From: Rhodococcus jostii RHA1 | Lineage (GTDB): Bacteria > Actinomycetota > Actinomycetes > Mycobacteriales > Mycobacteriaceae | Length of the DNA stretch: 64,000 nucleotides | Direction of reading: 5' to 3' | Assembly: GCF_000014565.1 (NCBI RefSeq) | Contig: NC_008268.1 | Location: 1,860,001-1,924,000, forward strand | Shown: positions 24,208-32,033 of the stretch, piece after piece | How the letters are laid out: each line of letters begins with the position of its first letter | Position numbering within the stretch: the first letter of the stretch is position 1 | Made by a program: the position numbers and the translations under genes | The notes under the pieces: model-generated | The model's input: only the letters and a program-made list of their open reading frames with translations | The model's database searches: none | What the model was told of the DNA's origin: nothing

Positions 24208-26325
24208 GTGCGTGATCCGAGATACGACATCCTTTTCGAACCGGTCAAGATCGGACCGGTCACCGCCCGCAACCGATTCTTCCAAGTCCCGCACTGCAAC
24301 GGCATGGGTTACCGCGATCCCTCCGGCGAGGCCTACATGCGGCGCGTCAAGGCCGAGGGCGGCTGGGCCGTCGTCTGCACCGAGCAGGTCGAGATCCACC
24401 CGACCTCGGACATCGGCCCGTTCATCGAGCTGCGCCTGTGGGACGACCAGGACCTGCCCGCCCTGACCCGGATCTCCGAGAAGATTCACGAGGGCGGCTC
24501 CCTCGCCGGCATCGAGCTCGCCCACAACGGCCTGAACAGTCCCAACCTGATCAGCCGCGAGACCCCGCTGGGCCCGCAGAATCTGCCCGTCGTCTCCTGG
24601 AACTACGACCCCGTCCAGGCCAGGGCGATGACCAAGTCGGACATCGCCGACCTCCGGCACTGGCACAAGGAGGCGGTGCGCCGGTCGCTGAAGGCCGAAT
24701 ACGACATCGTCTACGTGTACGCCGGGCACGCGATCGGCGGCCTGCACCACTTCCTGTCCCGCCGGTACAACAACCGGACGGACGAGTACGGCGGCAGCCT
24801 GACCAACCGGGTTCGCCTGCTCCGCGAGATCCTCGAGGATTCGCGTGAGGTCGCCGACGGGAAGGCCGCTGTGGCGTGCCGCATCTCGGTCGACGAACTC
24901 CTCGGCGACGAAGGGATCACCCGCAGCGAGATCGAGGACGTGATCGGCCTGCTCGGCGAGACCCCCGATCTGTGGGACTTCGTGCTGGGCAGTTGGGAGG
25001 ACGACTCCGTCACGTCGCGGTTCGGTCCCGAGGCGGAGCAGGAGCCGTATGTCCGCGGGCTGAAGCAGCTCACCACGAAACCCGTCGTCGGTGTCGGCCG
25101 CTTCACCTCGCCCGACACGATGCTGCATCAGGTCAAGAGCGGCATCCTCGACTTCATCGGGGCGGCCCGACCCTCGATCGCCGACCCGTACCTTCCGCGC
25201 AAGATCGAGGAGGGGAACCTCGAGGACATCCGGGAGTGCATCGGCTGCAATATCTGCGTGTCCGGCGACTTCACCATGTCGCCGATCCGCTGCACCCAGA
25301 ACCCGACGATGGGCGAGGAGTTCCGGCGCGGCTGGCACCCGGAGCGGATCAAGGTGCGCTCGACCGATTCGAACGTCCTCGTCGTCGGCGCCGGCCCCGC
25401 CGGACTCGAGGCGGCCCGCGCACTCGGGCAACGCGGCTACCACGTCAGCCTCGCCGAGGCGAGCAGGCAACTCGGCGGCCGCGTGACCCGCGAGTCCAAG
25501 TTGCCCGGCCTGTCCGCGTGGGTCCGTGTGGTCGACTACCGCGAACAGCAACTCCGCAGGCTCCCCGACGTGGACGTGTTCATGGAGAGCGAGATGACCG
25601 CGGACGACGTCATCGAGAACGACTTCCAGCACGTGGTCGTCGCGACGGGCTCGCACTGGCGCCGCGACGGCGTCGGCCGGTGGCACACCCACGCCGTTCC
25701 TGTCGACGAGCACGCCGACGTCCTGACCCCCGACGACGTGATGGCGGGGCTCCGGCCCCGGGGAAACAAGGTCGTCCTCTTCGACGACGACCACTACTAC
25801 CTCGGTGCCGTCGTCGCCGAACTCCTCGCCAAGGAGGGATTCGACGTCACCCTGATCACGCCGGCCGCGCACGTGTCGCAGTGGACGACGAACACCATGG
25901 AGGTGGTCCGCATCCGCAAGCGAATCATCAAGGCCGGTGTGCACGTTCAGGTGAACCGCGCCGTCACCGCGGTCACCCCCCAGGGCGTCCGCACCGTGTG
26001 CGCGTTCACCGGCGACGAGCAGTTCGTCGACGCGGACAGCGTCGTCCTCGTCACCGCGCGGCTCCCGAAGGACGGGTTGTTCCACGAACTGCAGTCGCGC
26101 GAATCCGAATGGGGCGGCGCCGACCTGCGCAGTGTCCGCGGCATCGGCGACGCCTGGGCCCCGTCCACCATCGCGGCGGCGGTCTGGTCCGGGCACCGGT
26201 ACGCCGAGGAACTGGACGAACCACCCGCCGCGGGCCCGGTCGCCTTCCGACGCGAAGTCACCGGACTGTCCATCGAACCCGTCGAGAGATTCTCCGTCCC
26301 CCCGCTCGCCAACGCACAGAACTGA
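24208..26325 (+). CDS. Trimethylamine dehydrogenase-like iron-sulfur flavoprotein
   Basis: A 705-residue enzyme of the TMADH / dimethylamine dehydrogenase / dienoyl-CoA reductase family. Domains: an FMN TIM barrel (about 1-340), a 4Fe-4S site with CIGCNICVS and a later CTQN cysteine (about 345-370), then NAD(P)/ADP-binding domains (VLVVGAGPAGLEAA at about 392). Cys30 in QVPHC matches the cysteine that covalently binds FMN in TMADH. By ungapped alignment to TMADH as I remember it, Tyr60 of the aromatic substrate bowl is Gln60 here, so trimethylamine is an unlikely substrate. GTG start at 24208 with GAGGA upstream. Probable role: oxidative deamination or dealkylation of an amine, coupled to the downstream aldehyde dehydrogenase. 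Confidence 0.87.
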   Translation: MRDPRYDILFEPVKIGPVTARNRFFQVPHCNGMGYRDPSGEAYMRRVKAEGGWAVVCTEQVEIHPTSDIGPFIELRLWDDQDLPALTRISEKIHEGGSLAGIELAHNGLNSPNLISRETPLGPQNLPVVSWNYDPVQARAMTKSDIADLRHWHKEAVRRSLKAEYDIVYVYAGHAIGGLHHFLSRRYNNRTDEYGGSLTNRVRLLREILEDSREVADGKAAVACRISVDELLGDEGITRSEIEDVIGLLGETPDLWDFVLGSWEDDSVTSRFGPEAEQEPYVRGLKQLTTKPVVGVGRFTSPDTMLHQVKSGILDFIGAARPSIADPYLPRKIEEGNLEDIRECIGCNICVSGDFTMSPIRCTQNPTMGEEFRRGWHPERIKVRSTDSNVLVVGAGPAGLEAARALGQRGYHVSLAEASRQLGGRVTRESKLPGLSAWVRVVDYREQQLRRLPDVDVFMESEMTADDVIENDFQHVVVATGSHWRRDGVGRWHTHAVPVDEHADVLTPDDVMAGLRPRGNKVVLFDDDHYYLGAVVAELLAKEGFDVTLITPAAHVSQWTTNTMEVVRIRKRIIKAGVHVQVNRAVTAVTPQGVRTVCAFTGDEQFVDADSVVLVTARLPKDGLFHELQSRESEWGGADLRSVRGIGDAWAPSTIAAAVWSGHRYAEELDEPPAAGPVAFRREVTGLSIEPVERFSVPPLANAQN

Positions 26326-26336
26326 GGAACACCACC

Positions 26337-26702
26337 ATGACCGCAGTGCACCCGATCCCGACCGACGCCCGGAACATCGCGGCGATGACACCCAGCGCGT
26401 ACGTCACCGCGGACACGCTCCGGGCGGGCGATCCGAAGGAACACGAAATGATCCACCTGAGCAGCGGCGACGAGAAGTTCACCGTCGGCTCCTGGCGCGC
26501 CGAGCCGTATCGCGAGTACATCGAGTCCTACCCGGGCGACGAATACACCCGGGTGCTGGAGGGTTCGGTGACGCTGACAGCGGACGACGGCGTCTCGCAC
26601 ACCTTCGGACCCGGCGACGCATTCACCCTGACCAAGGGGTGGCGCGGCGAGTACCGCGTCGACGAGCCCCTGCTCAAACAGTTCGCCATCTATGTTCCCT
26701 GA
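26337..26702 (+). CDS. Cupin-domain protein (DUF861-like)
   Basis: A 121-residue single-cupin protein. The segment SWRAEPYREYIESYPGDEY and the barrel motif VLEGSVTLTADDG...FGPGDAFTL are typical of the DUF861/ureidoglycine aminohydrolase-like cupins. It lies between the TMADH-like and aldehyde dehydrogenase genes, 11 and 35 bases from each, so is part of their operon. Small cupins of this type often accompany amine or amino-acid oxidation genes; a sensor, isomerase or detoxifying role is possible. No clear His-rich metal site is visible (the usual first-motif His pair is not evident). Confidence 0.75.
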   Translation: MTAVHPIPTDARNIAAMTPSAYVTADTLRAGDPKEHEMIHLSSGDEKFTVGSWRAEPYREYIESYPGDEYTRVLEGSVTLTADDGVSHTFGPGDAFTLTKGWRGEYRVDEPLLKQFAIYVP

Positions 26703-26737
26703 TCCCACACCACCACTTTCGAGCACGAGGGATGACG

Positions 26738-28234
26738 ATGCCTGACCCGACCACACTCGACGACTGGACCCGGCTCGCCGCGACGATCACGCCGCGCCGG
26801 GAGCTCTTCATCGACGGCGCGTTCCGTCCCGCCAAGTCCGATGAGACGTTCGACTCGATCAACCCGGCCACCGGTGAGCTGCTCGCACGGGTGGCGGCCG
26901 CGGACGCCCCGGACGTCGACGCCGCGGTGCGGTCTGCGCGCGAGGCGTTCGACTCGGGCGTCTGGTCGCGGAGCCCGGCGTCGCACCGCAAGCGGGTCCT
27001 GCTCCGGCTCGCCGAGCTGATCCTCGAACACCGGCACGAGCTCGCCCTGCTCGACTCCCTCGACATGGGCAAGCTCGTGGTGGAGGCACTGACCGTCGAC
27101 GTCCCCTCGGCCGCTGATCTTTTCAGGTTCTACGCCGAAGCCCTCGACAAGATCGGCGGGGAGATCGCGCCCACCGATCCTGGGAGTCTCGCGCTCGTCT
27201 CCCGCGAACCCCTCGGGGTCGTCGGGGCGGTGGTCCCGTGGAACTTCCCACTCGACCTCGCGGTGTGGAAGCTGGCGCCGGCCCTCGCCGCGGGCAACAG
27301 CGTCGTCCTCAAACCCGCCGAGCAGGCTCCCCTGTCGGTGCTGCGGCTGGCCGAGCTCGCCGCCGAGGCGGGCCTGCCCGACGGCGTCCTGGGCGTCGTC
27401 CCGGGGTTCGGCGCCACCGCCGGGGCGGCGCTGGGCCTGCATCCCGACCTCGACGTCCTCGCCTTCACCGGCTCGACCGCGACCGGGAAGCGGTTCCTCC
27501 GGTATGCGGCGGACTCGAATCTGAAGCAGGTCTGGCTCGAATGCGGAGGCAAGAGCCCCAACCTGGTGTTTGCGGACGCCGATCTCGACGAGGCGGTGGA
27601 GAAGGCGGTCTTCGGCGCGTTCTACAACCAGGGCGCGGTGTGCTCGGCCAACTCCCGGTTGCTGGTCGAGGAGTCGGTGGCCGAACAGGTGACCGAGGCC
27701 CTCGTCCGCCGGGCGTCGTCGATCCGCCCCGGCAATCCGCTCGATCCCGCCTCCACACTGGGCGCGATCGTCGACGAGAACCACGCTCGCACCGTTACGG
27801 GGTTCATCGACCGCGCCCGGTCCGAGGGCCGGGTGTTGCTGGGCGGCAACAAGACCACCGTGGACGCCCGGGGATCCTTCGTCGAACCGACGATCTTCGC
27901 GGACGTCGCACCCACCGCCGAGGTGGTGACCCGGGAGGTGTTCGGACCCGTCCTCACCGTCCAGACGTTCACCGACGAGGCCGAGGCCGTCCGGATGGGC
28001 AACGACAGCATCTACGGCCTGGCCGCCTCGGTGTGGACCGAGAACCTGAACCGGGCGCACCGCGTCTCCGCGGCGCTGCGGGCGGGGACCGTCTCCGTCA
28101 ACACCGTCGACGCCATCAGCGCGCAGACCCCGTTCGGCGGGTTCAAACAGTCCGGGTTCGGCCGCGACCTCTCCCTGCACGCGACGGACAAGTACACCGG
28201 GCTGAAGACGACGTGGATCCGGCTGCGGCAGTGA
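26738..28234 (+). CDS. Aldehyde dehydrogenase (gamma-aminobutyraldehyde type)
   Basis: A 498-residue aldehyde dehydrogenase with the classical numbering: Glu268 in WLECGGKSPN and nucleophile Cys302 in GAVCSANS; VPWNFPLD and FTGSTATGK bind NAD. The overall length and the SVNTVDAISAQTPFGGFKQSG segment near the C-terminus are like PuuC-type enzymes that oxidise gamma-glutamyl- or aminobutyraldehydes. Two in-frame ATGs (26732 and 26738) are possible; the second has GAGGG at a proper distance. Presumably takes the aldehyde made by the TMADH-like enzyme. Third gene of that operon. Confidence 0.88.
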   Translation: MPDPTTLDDWTRLAATITPRRELFIDGAFRPAKSDETFDSINPATGELLARVAAADAPDVDAAVRSAREAFDSGVWSRSPASHRKRVLLRLAELILEHRHELALLDSLDMGKLVVEALTVDVPSAADLFRFYAEALDKIGGEIAPTDPGSLALVSREPLGVVGAVVPWNFPLDLAVWKLAPALAAGNSVVLKPAEQAPLSVLRLAELAAEAGLPDGVLGVVPGFGATAGAALGLHPDLDVLAFTGSTATGKRFLRYAADSNLKQVWLECGGKSPNLVFADADLDEAVEKAVFGAFYNQGAVCSANSRLLVEESVAEQVTEALVRRASSIRPGNPLDPASTLGAIVDENHARTVTGFIDRARSEGRVLLGGNKTTVDARGSFVEPTIFADVAPTAEVVTREVFGPVLTVQTFTDEAEAVRMGNDSIYGLAASVWTENLNRAHRVSAALRAGTVSVNTVDAISAQTPFGGFKQSGFGRDLSLHATDKYTGLKTTWIRLRQ

Positions 28235-28268
28235 GCGTCACGACACCGTGCCGATCCCCGACCTCGGC

Positions 28269-28319
28269 GGGCGAATGTACCCGTCGGCGCTCCCGAAGCG
28301 CCCGCGGGTACATTCGCCC
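28269..28319. repeat. Cruciform-forming palindrome, distinct core
   Basis: Perfect 15-base arms GGGCGAATGTACCCG (28269-28283) and CGGGTACATTCGCCC (28305-28319), with an inner GGCGC-N7-GCGCC stem. It follows the aldehyde dehydrogenase stop by 34 bases. The layout resembles the GTGAGT palindromes but the arm sequence is unrelated. It abuts a truncated acetyltransferase gene. Confidence 0.75.
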
Positions 28320-28344
28320 CGAAACGTGACACCCCACGTCCCCC

Positions 28345-28629
28345 GTGTCCTCGCGGCGCTGCTTCCGCGGGGTGGCCGAGAACTCCGTGTACACGGCCCG
28401 GGCGTTCCGCGGCGCGGGCGTCGGGACCGCGCTGATGCGGCGGCTCATCGACGAAGCGGACTTCTCGGGCATCTGGACGCTCCAGGCCTCGGTGCTGGCG
28501 GTGAACACCGGGTCCATCGCACTGCACCACGCGGTCGGCTACCGGACGGTCGGGGTGCGGCAACGACTCGCACAGATCGACGGCGTCTGGCACGACAGCG
28601 TGCTGCTCGAGCGCTGCCGGGAGACCTGA
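28345..28629 (+). pseudogene. 5'-truncated GNAT acetyltransferase (phosphinothricin acetyltransferase type)
   Basis: Up to 94 residues, of which the part from VAENSVYTARAFRGAGVGTALM to VLLER matches the second half of phosphinothricin-type acetyltransferases, including the acetyl-CoA loop RGAGVG and the GIWTLQASV strand. The first 75 or so residues of the family, with the substrate site, are missing. Instead the palindrome at 28269 lies just upstream. No ribosome-binding site is evident. It is most likely a deletion remnant. Confidence 0.65.
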
Positions 28630-28660
28630 CACCGCGACCAACCGGAGCTACCGTGGAGGG

Positions 28661-29647
28661 ATGCTCCCCGTCATCGATTTCGCCGAACTGGACACTCCGG
28701 CCGGGCGGGAACGGCTGCGGGAGATCACCCACCACGTGGGGTTCTTCTACCTCGACGGGCACGGCGTGGACCGGGAACTGCTCGATCGGGTGTTCACCGT
28801 CGCGCGGGAATTCTTCGCCCTGCCCGACGACTCCAAGCAGTCGATCGCGATGCTGAACAGCCCCCATTTCCGTGGCTACAACCGGGTGGGCGACGAACTG
28901 ACCAACGGCGAGACCGACTGGCGGGAACAGATCGACATCGGCCCCGAACGGCAACCGATCCCCGGCGCCGACGGCTACCTGAGACTGCAGGGTCCCAATC
29001 AATGGCCCGCGGATCTCCCCGACCTCGAGAAGACGATCGAGGCCCTGGACGCCGCGCTCGCCGACGTCGGGATGCGGCTCCTGCGGCACTGGGCCGCGTC
29101 ACTCGACGCCGATCCGGCGATCTTCGACGACGCCTTCGCGCACGCCCCCGCCACGCTGATCAAGGTCGTCCGCTACCCGGAACGGCCGAGCGCCGACCAC
29201 ACCGGCGAGCAGGGCGTCGGCGCCCACAAGGATTCCGGCGTGCTGACGATGCTGCTCCTCGAACCCGGGTCGTCGGGACTCCAGGTGGAAACAGAGACCG
29301 GCGACTGGATCGACGCACCCGCCCGCGCCGGCTCGTTCGTGGTGAACATCGGCGAACTGCTCGAGGTCGCGACCGGCGGGTACCTGAGGGCCACCCGGCA
29401 CCGGGTGCTCACCCCCGCCGGTGCGCCCGAACGACTGTCCGTGCCGTACTTCCTCAATCCCGCCCTCGACGCCACGGTCCCGACCATCGAGCTGCCGCCT
29501 CACCTGGCCGAACGCGCCCGCGGCATCGAACTCGATCCGGCGAATCCGCTCTATCGCACGTACGGCGAGAACGCGTGGAAGAGCCGCACCCGCGCGCACC
29601 CCGACGTCTACGCCCGCTGGTATCCGGACGAGGCCGAACCGGAGTAA
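28661..29647 (+). CDS. Isopenicillin N synthase-like Fe(II)/2-oxoglutarate dioxygenase
   Basis: A 328-residue non-heme iron oxygenase. The N-terminal DIOX_N part (VIDFAELDTPAGRERLREI, then HHVGFFYLDGHGV) is followed by the jelly-roll domain. Iron ligands are the HxD of GAHKDSG and the distal His in ATRHRV; the Arg in RLSVPYF would bind 2-oxoglutarate. Bacterial members hydroxylate small molecules; the substrate is not known. It starts 31 bases after the acetyltransferase remnant, with GGAG 13 bases upstream of the ATG and GGAGGG adjacent to it. The 190 bases after it hold a perfect GCGAGCGC/GCGCTCGC inverted repeat (29726-29750) but no gene. Confidence 0.83.
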   Translation: MLPVIDFAELDTPAGRERLREITHHVGFFYLDGHGVDRELLDRVFTVAREFFALPDDSKQSIAMLNSPHFRGYNRVGDELTNGETDWREQIDIGPERQPIPGADGYLRLQGPNQWPADLPDLEKTIEALDAALADVGMRLLRHWAASLDADPAIFDDAFAHAPATLIKVVRYPERPSADHTGEQGVGAHKDSGVLTMLLLEPGSSGLQVETETGDWIDAPARAGSFVVNIGELLEVATGGYLRATRHRVLTPAGAPERLSVPYFLNPALDATVPTIELPPHLAERARGIELDPANPLYRTYGENAWKSRTRAHPDVYARWYPDEAEPE

Positions 29648-29837
29648 ACGCGCGCCGCCACCGGGAGTATTGTTCCCGCAGTGTTGTTCCTGACCTCTCG
29701 GCGCTACGTCGACCTCCGCCTGCAGGCGAGCGCAATCTGTCCGCGCTCGCGCTGACGCACCTCTCCACTCAGGACTCTCTCTCGCCGTATCCGCCCCACC
29801 GGGCGACGTTCCACGGCCCCACGCGAAAGGCACACCC

Positions 29838-31217
29838 ATGCCCAGTCCCGCGCTGTCCACGCGCGCCGAGACCACCTCTCGACGCCGTCTACCCCAGTGG
29901 GCCACATCATTCGGCCCCCAGATCGTCACCGGTCTCGTCGTCGGCGTCATCCTCGGACTCGTCGCCCGCGCCATGCCCGTCGCCGCCGACGGCAACGAGA
30001 ACTGGCTCGTCGGAACCGTCCACACCATCGGCTCCAGTTACGTGAAACTCCTTACCGTCGCGGTGATCCCGCTGGTGTTCACGGCCATCGTCAGTTCGAT
30101 CGCCAACCTGCGCGAGGTGGCCAACGCCGCGCGCCTCGCCGTGCAGACACTGCTGTGGTTCGCGATCACCGCGTTCATCGCCGTCGTCATCGGGATCGTC
30201 ATCGGACTCGTCATCCAGCCGGGATCCCACACGACCGTCACCGGCGCCGGCAAGGAACCGGCCACCACCGGCTCGTGGTGGGCGTTCGTCACCGGCCTCG
30301 TGCCCAGCAACTTCCTCGGCCTGAACGCGAAGACCACCCTCACCGAGGGCGCAGCCAGCACGTCGCTGAGTTTCAACGTGCTGCAGTTGCTCGTCGTCGC
30401 GGCCGCGATCGGCATCGCCGCACTGAAGGTCGGGGCCAAGGCCGAACCGTTCCTGCAGTTCAACGCGTCACTCCTCGCGATCGTGCAGAAGGTGCTGTGG
30501 TGGATCATCCGCCTCGCACCGATCGGGACCGCCGCGCTGATCGCGAACGCCGTCGCCACCTACGGCTGGGACGCCATCGGCTCGCTCGGCTGGTTCACCG
30601 CCGCCGTCTACATCGGCCTGGCCATCGTGTTCCTCGTCGTCTACCCCGTCCTGATCCGCGCGCACGGACTGTCGGTGCGTGCCTTCTACTCCGGTGTGTG
30701 GCCTGCCACGCAGCTCGGCTTCGTGTCCCGTTCGTCGATCGGTACCCTGCCCCTCACCGAGCGGGTCACCGAACGCAATCTCGGTGTCCCCCGCGAGTAC
30801 GCGTCGTTCGCCGTGCCGCTCGGGTCGACCACCAAGATGGACGGCTGCGCTGCCATCTATCCCGCGATCGCCGCGATCTTCGTCGCCGAGTTCTACGGTG
30901 TGCCTTTGTCGTTCACCGACTACCTGCTGATCATCGTCGTCTCCGTGATCGGATCCGCTGCCACCGCGGGCACCACCGGCGCCACCGTCATGCTGACGCT
31001 CACGTTGTCGACGCTGGGGCTGCCCCTCGCCGGTGTGGGCCTGCTGCTCGCGGTCGAACCGATCGTCGACATGGGCCGCACCGCGGTCAACGTCACCGGG
31101 CAGGCTCTCGTCCCGACGATCGTCGCGAAGCGCGAAGGCATCCTCGACGAAGCCCGCTACAACGCCGAACGGACAGGCGACCCGTTCGAGGACGACGACG
31201 CGGTCGCCGCGAAGTAG
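29838..31217 (+). CDS. Dicarboxylate/amino acid:cation symporter (DAACS)
   Basis: A 459-residue GltP/DctA-type symporter with about eight membrane segments and two re-entrant loops. The first re-entrant loop has the serine-rich VSRSSIGTLPLT, followed by PLGSTTKMDGCA, and the second contains GTTGATVMLTL; the substrate-binding Asp-Met-Gly (DMGRTAVNVTG) region near the C-terminus is present. It probably imports a C4-dicarboxylate or acidic amino acid with protons or sodium. A 35-residue basic N-terminus precedes the first membrane segment. Terminated by the hairpin at 31229. Confidence 0.9.
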   Translation: MPSPALSTRAETTSRRRLPQWATSFGPQIVTGLVVGVILGLVARAMPVAADGNENWLVGTVHTIGSSYVKLLTVAVIPLVFTAIVSSIANLREVANAARLAVQTLLWFAITAFIAVVIGIVIGLVIQPGSHTTVTGAGKEPATTGSWWAFVTGLVPSNFLGLNAKTTLTEGAASTSLSFNVLQLLVVAAAIGIAALKVGAKAEPFLQFNASLLAIVQKVLWWIIRLAPIGTAALIANAVATYGWDAIGSLGWFTAAVYIGLAIVFLVVYPVLIRAHGLSVRAFYSGVWPATQLGFVSRSSIGTLPLTERVTERNLGVPREYASFAVPLGSTTKMDGCAAIYPAIAAIFVAEFYGVPLSFTDYLLIIVVSVIGSAATAGTTGATVMLTLTLSTLGLPLAGVGLLLAVEPIVDMGRTAVNVTGQALVPTIVAKREGILDEARYNAERTGDPFEDDDAVAAK

Positions 31218-31228
31218 CGAAACGGTCG

Positions 31229-31260
31229 ACGAGAGCCTTCCCCACGTGGAAGGCTCTCGT
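31229..31260 (+). terminator. Terminator hairpin whose right arm contains the next gene's ribosome-binding site
   Basis: Perfect 13-base-pair stem ACGAGAGCCTTCC / GGAAGGCTCTCGT with a six-base loop. It begins 12 bases after the symporter stop. The right arm contains GGAAGG (31248-31253), eight bases before the ATG of the next gene, so folding would hide that site. Confidence 0.75.
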
Positions 31261-31261
31261 C

Positions 31262-31657
31262 ATGGCCGACCTCGACGCGATCAAACGACGGATCGTCATG
31301 CAATTCCAGCGGCACGTCGCCAACCCGCTCTCCACGCGACTGTCGAGCCAGACGCTCCTCGAGACCACCGGCCGCGTCAGCGGGCAGCCCCGCGTCACGC
31401 CCATCGGCGGCCGGCGCACGGGCACCGAGTTCTGGCTGGTGTCCGAGTTCGGTGAGCGGTCGAACTACATCCGCAACATCCGCGCGAACAATGCCGTTCG
31501 GCTGCGGATCCACGGCAGGTGGCACGCCGGCACCGCGACGCTGCTCCCCGACGACGACGCCCGCGCCCGGCTGGCGCAGCTTCCCCGGATGAACAGCGTC
31601 GCCGTCCGGGCCGTCGGCACCGACCTGCTGACCGTCCGCATCGACCTCGCCGACTGA
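31262..31657 (+). CDS. Deazaflavin-type nitroreductase family protein (Ddn/DUF385)
   Basis: A 131-residue split-barrel protein of the DUF385 family, which in mycobacteria includes the F420-dependent Ddn. Landmarks are the N-terminal helix (KRRIVMQFQRHVANP), TTGRVSGQPRVTPIGGRRTG and EFGERSNYIRNIRANN, followed by VRLRIHGRWHAGTA. The family binds F420 or other flavin-like cofactors and reduces quinones or nitro compounds. The ATG at 31262 begins two bases after the terminator hairpin; the ribosome-binding site lies within that hairpin. Long in-frame sequence upstream is antisense-free but is only a shadow of the symporter gene. Confidence 0.83.
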   Translation: MADLDAIKRRIVMQFQRHVANPLSTRLSSQTLLETTGRVSGQPRVTPIGGRRTGTEFWLVSEFGERSNYIRNIRANNAVRLRIHGRWHAGTATLLPDDDARARLAQLPRMNSVAVRAVGTDLLTVRIDLAD

Positions 31658-32033
31658 GGTCAGCGGGACAAACGCCCACCGAATGGTCACCCGCACCCGC
31701 AATAGCGTCGGCATCTGACCAATGCGTTGCGTCTACGAGCGCGGCCCAGCGTCCTGGCCAGGTGTGATGTTCGCAACTCGGCGTTCGGCTGCACGCTCGT
31801 CGCGGATTTGGTACCGCTCGGCGGCTGCGGATCGAGCAGCTTGCAGTAGGGACTTAGCCTCGGCTAATCTGCGATTTCGCGCGGACCTGGAAAAGGTCCG
31901 CACCTCAGACAACGACGTCTGCCTCACCGGCGTATCGGTTCGGGGCCGGTTCTCTGCCGTGTTCCTCTCGCCGACGCCACCCGTGCGCCCAGCACGGCCC
32001 CATATTCGGCGAGTATCGCGAGGAGACAGTCGG
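31658..32033 (+). promoter_or_regulatory. 376-base gltB upstream region: promoter and leader hairpin
   Basis: Contains no gene. TTGCAG (31841-31846), an 18-base spacer and TAATCT (31865-31870) form a good promoter, giving a leader of about 157 bases. A stem GCGGACCT (31881-31888) / AGGTCCGC (31894-31901) with a five-base loop lies close to the predicted 5' end of the transcript. A ribosome-binding site AGGAGA (32021-32026) precedes the TTG start. Confidence 0.5.

Noticed and set aside
24013..26391. Long minus-strand open frame opposite the TMADH-like gene
   Set aside because: Composition is typical of a shadow frame, with no motif or ribosome-binding site.
29897..31657. A 586-codon frame fusing antistrand-like sequence to the Ddn-like protein
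   Set aside because: The part before 31262 is an out-of-frame shadow of the symporter gene; the real start is at 31262.
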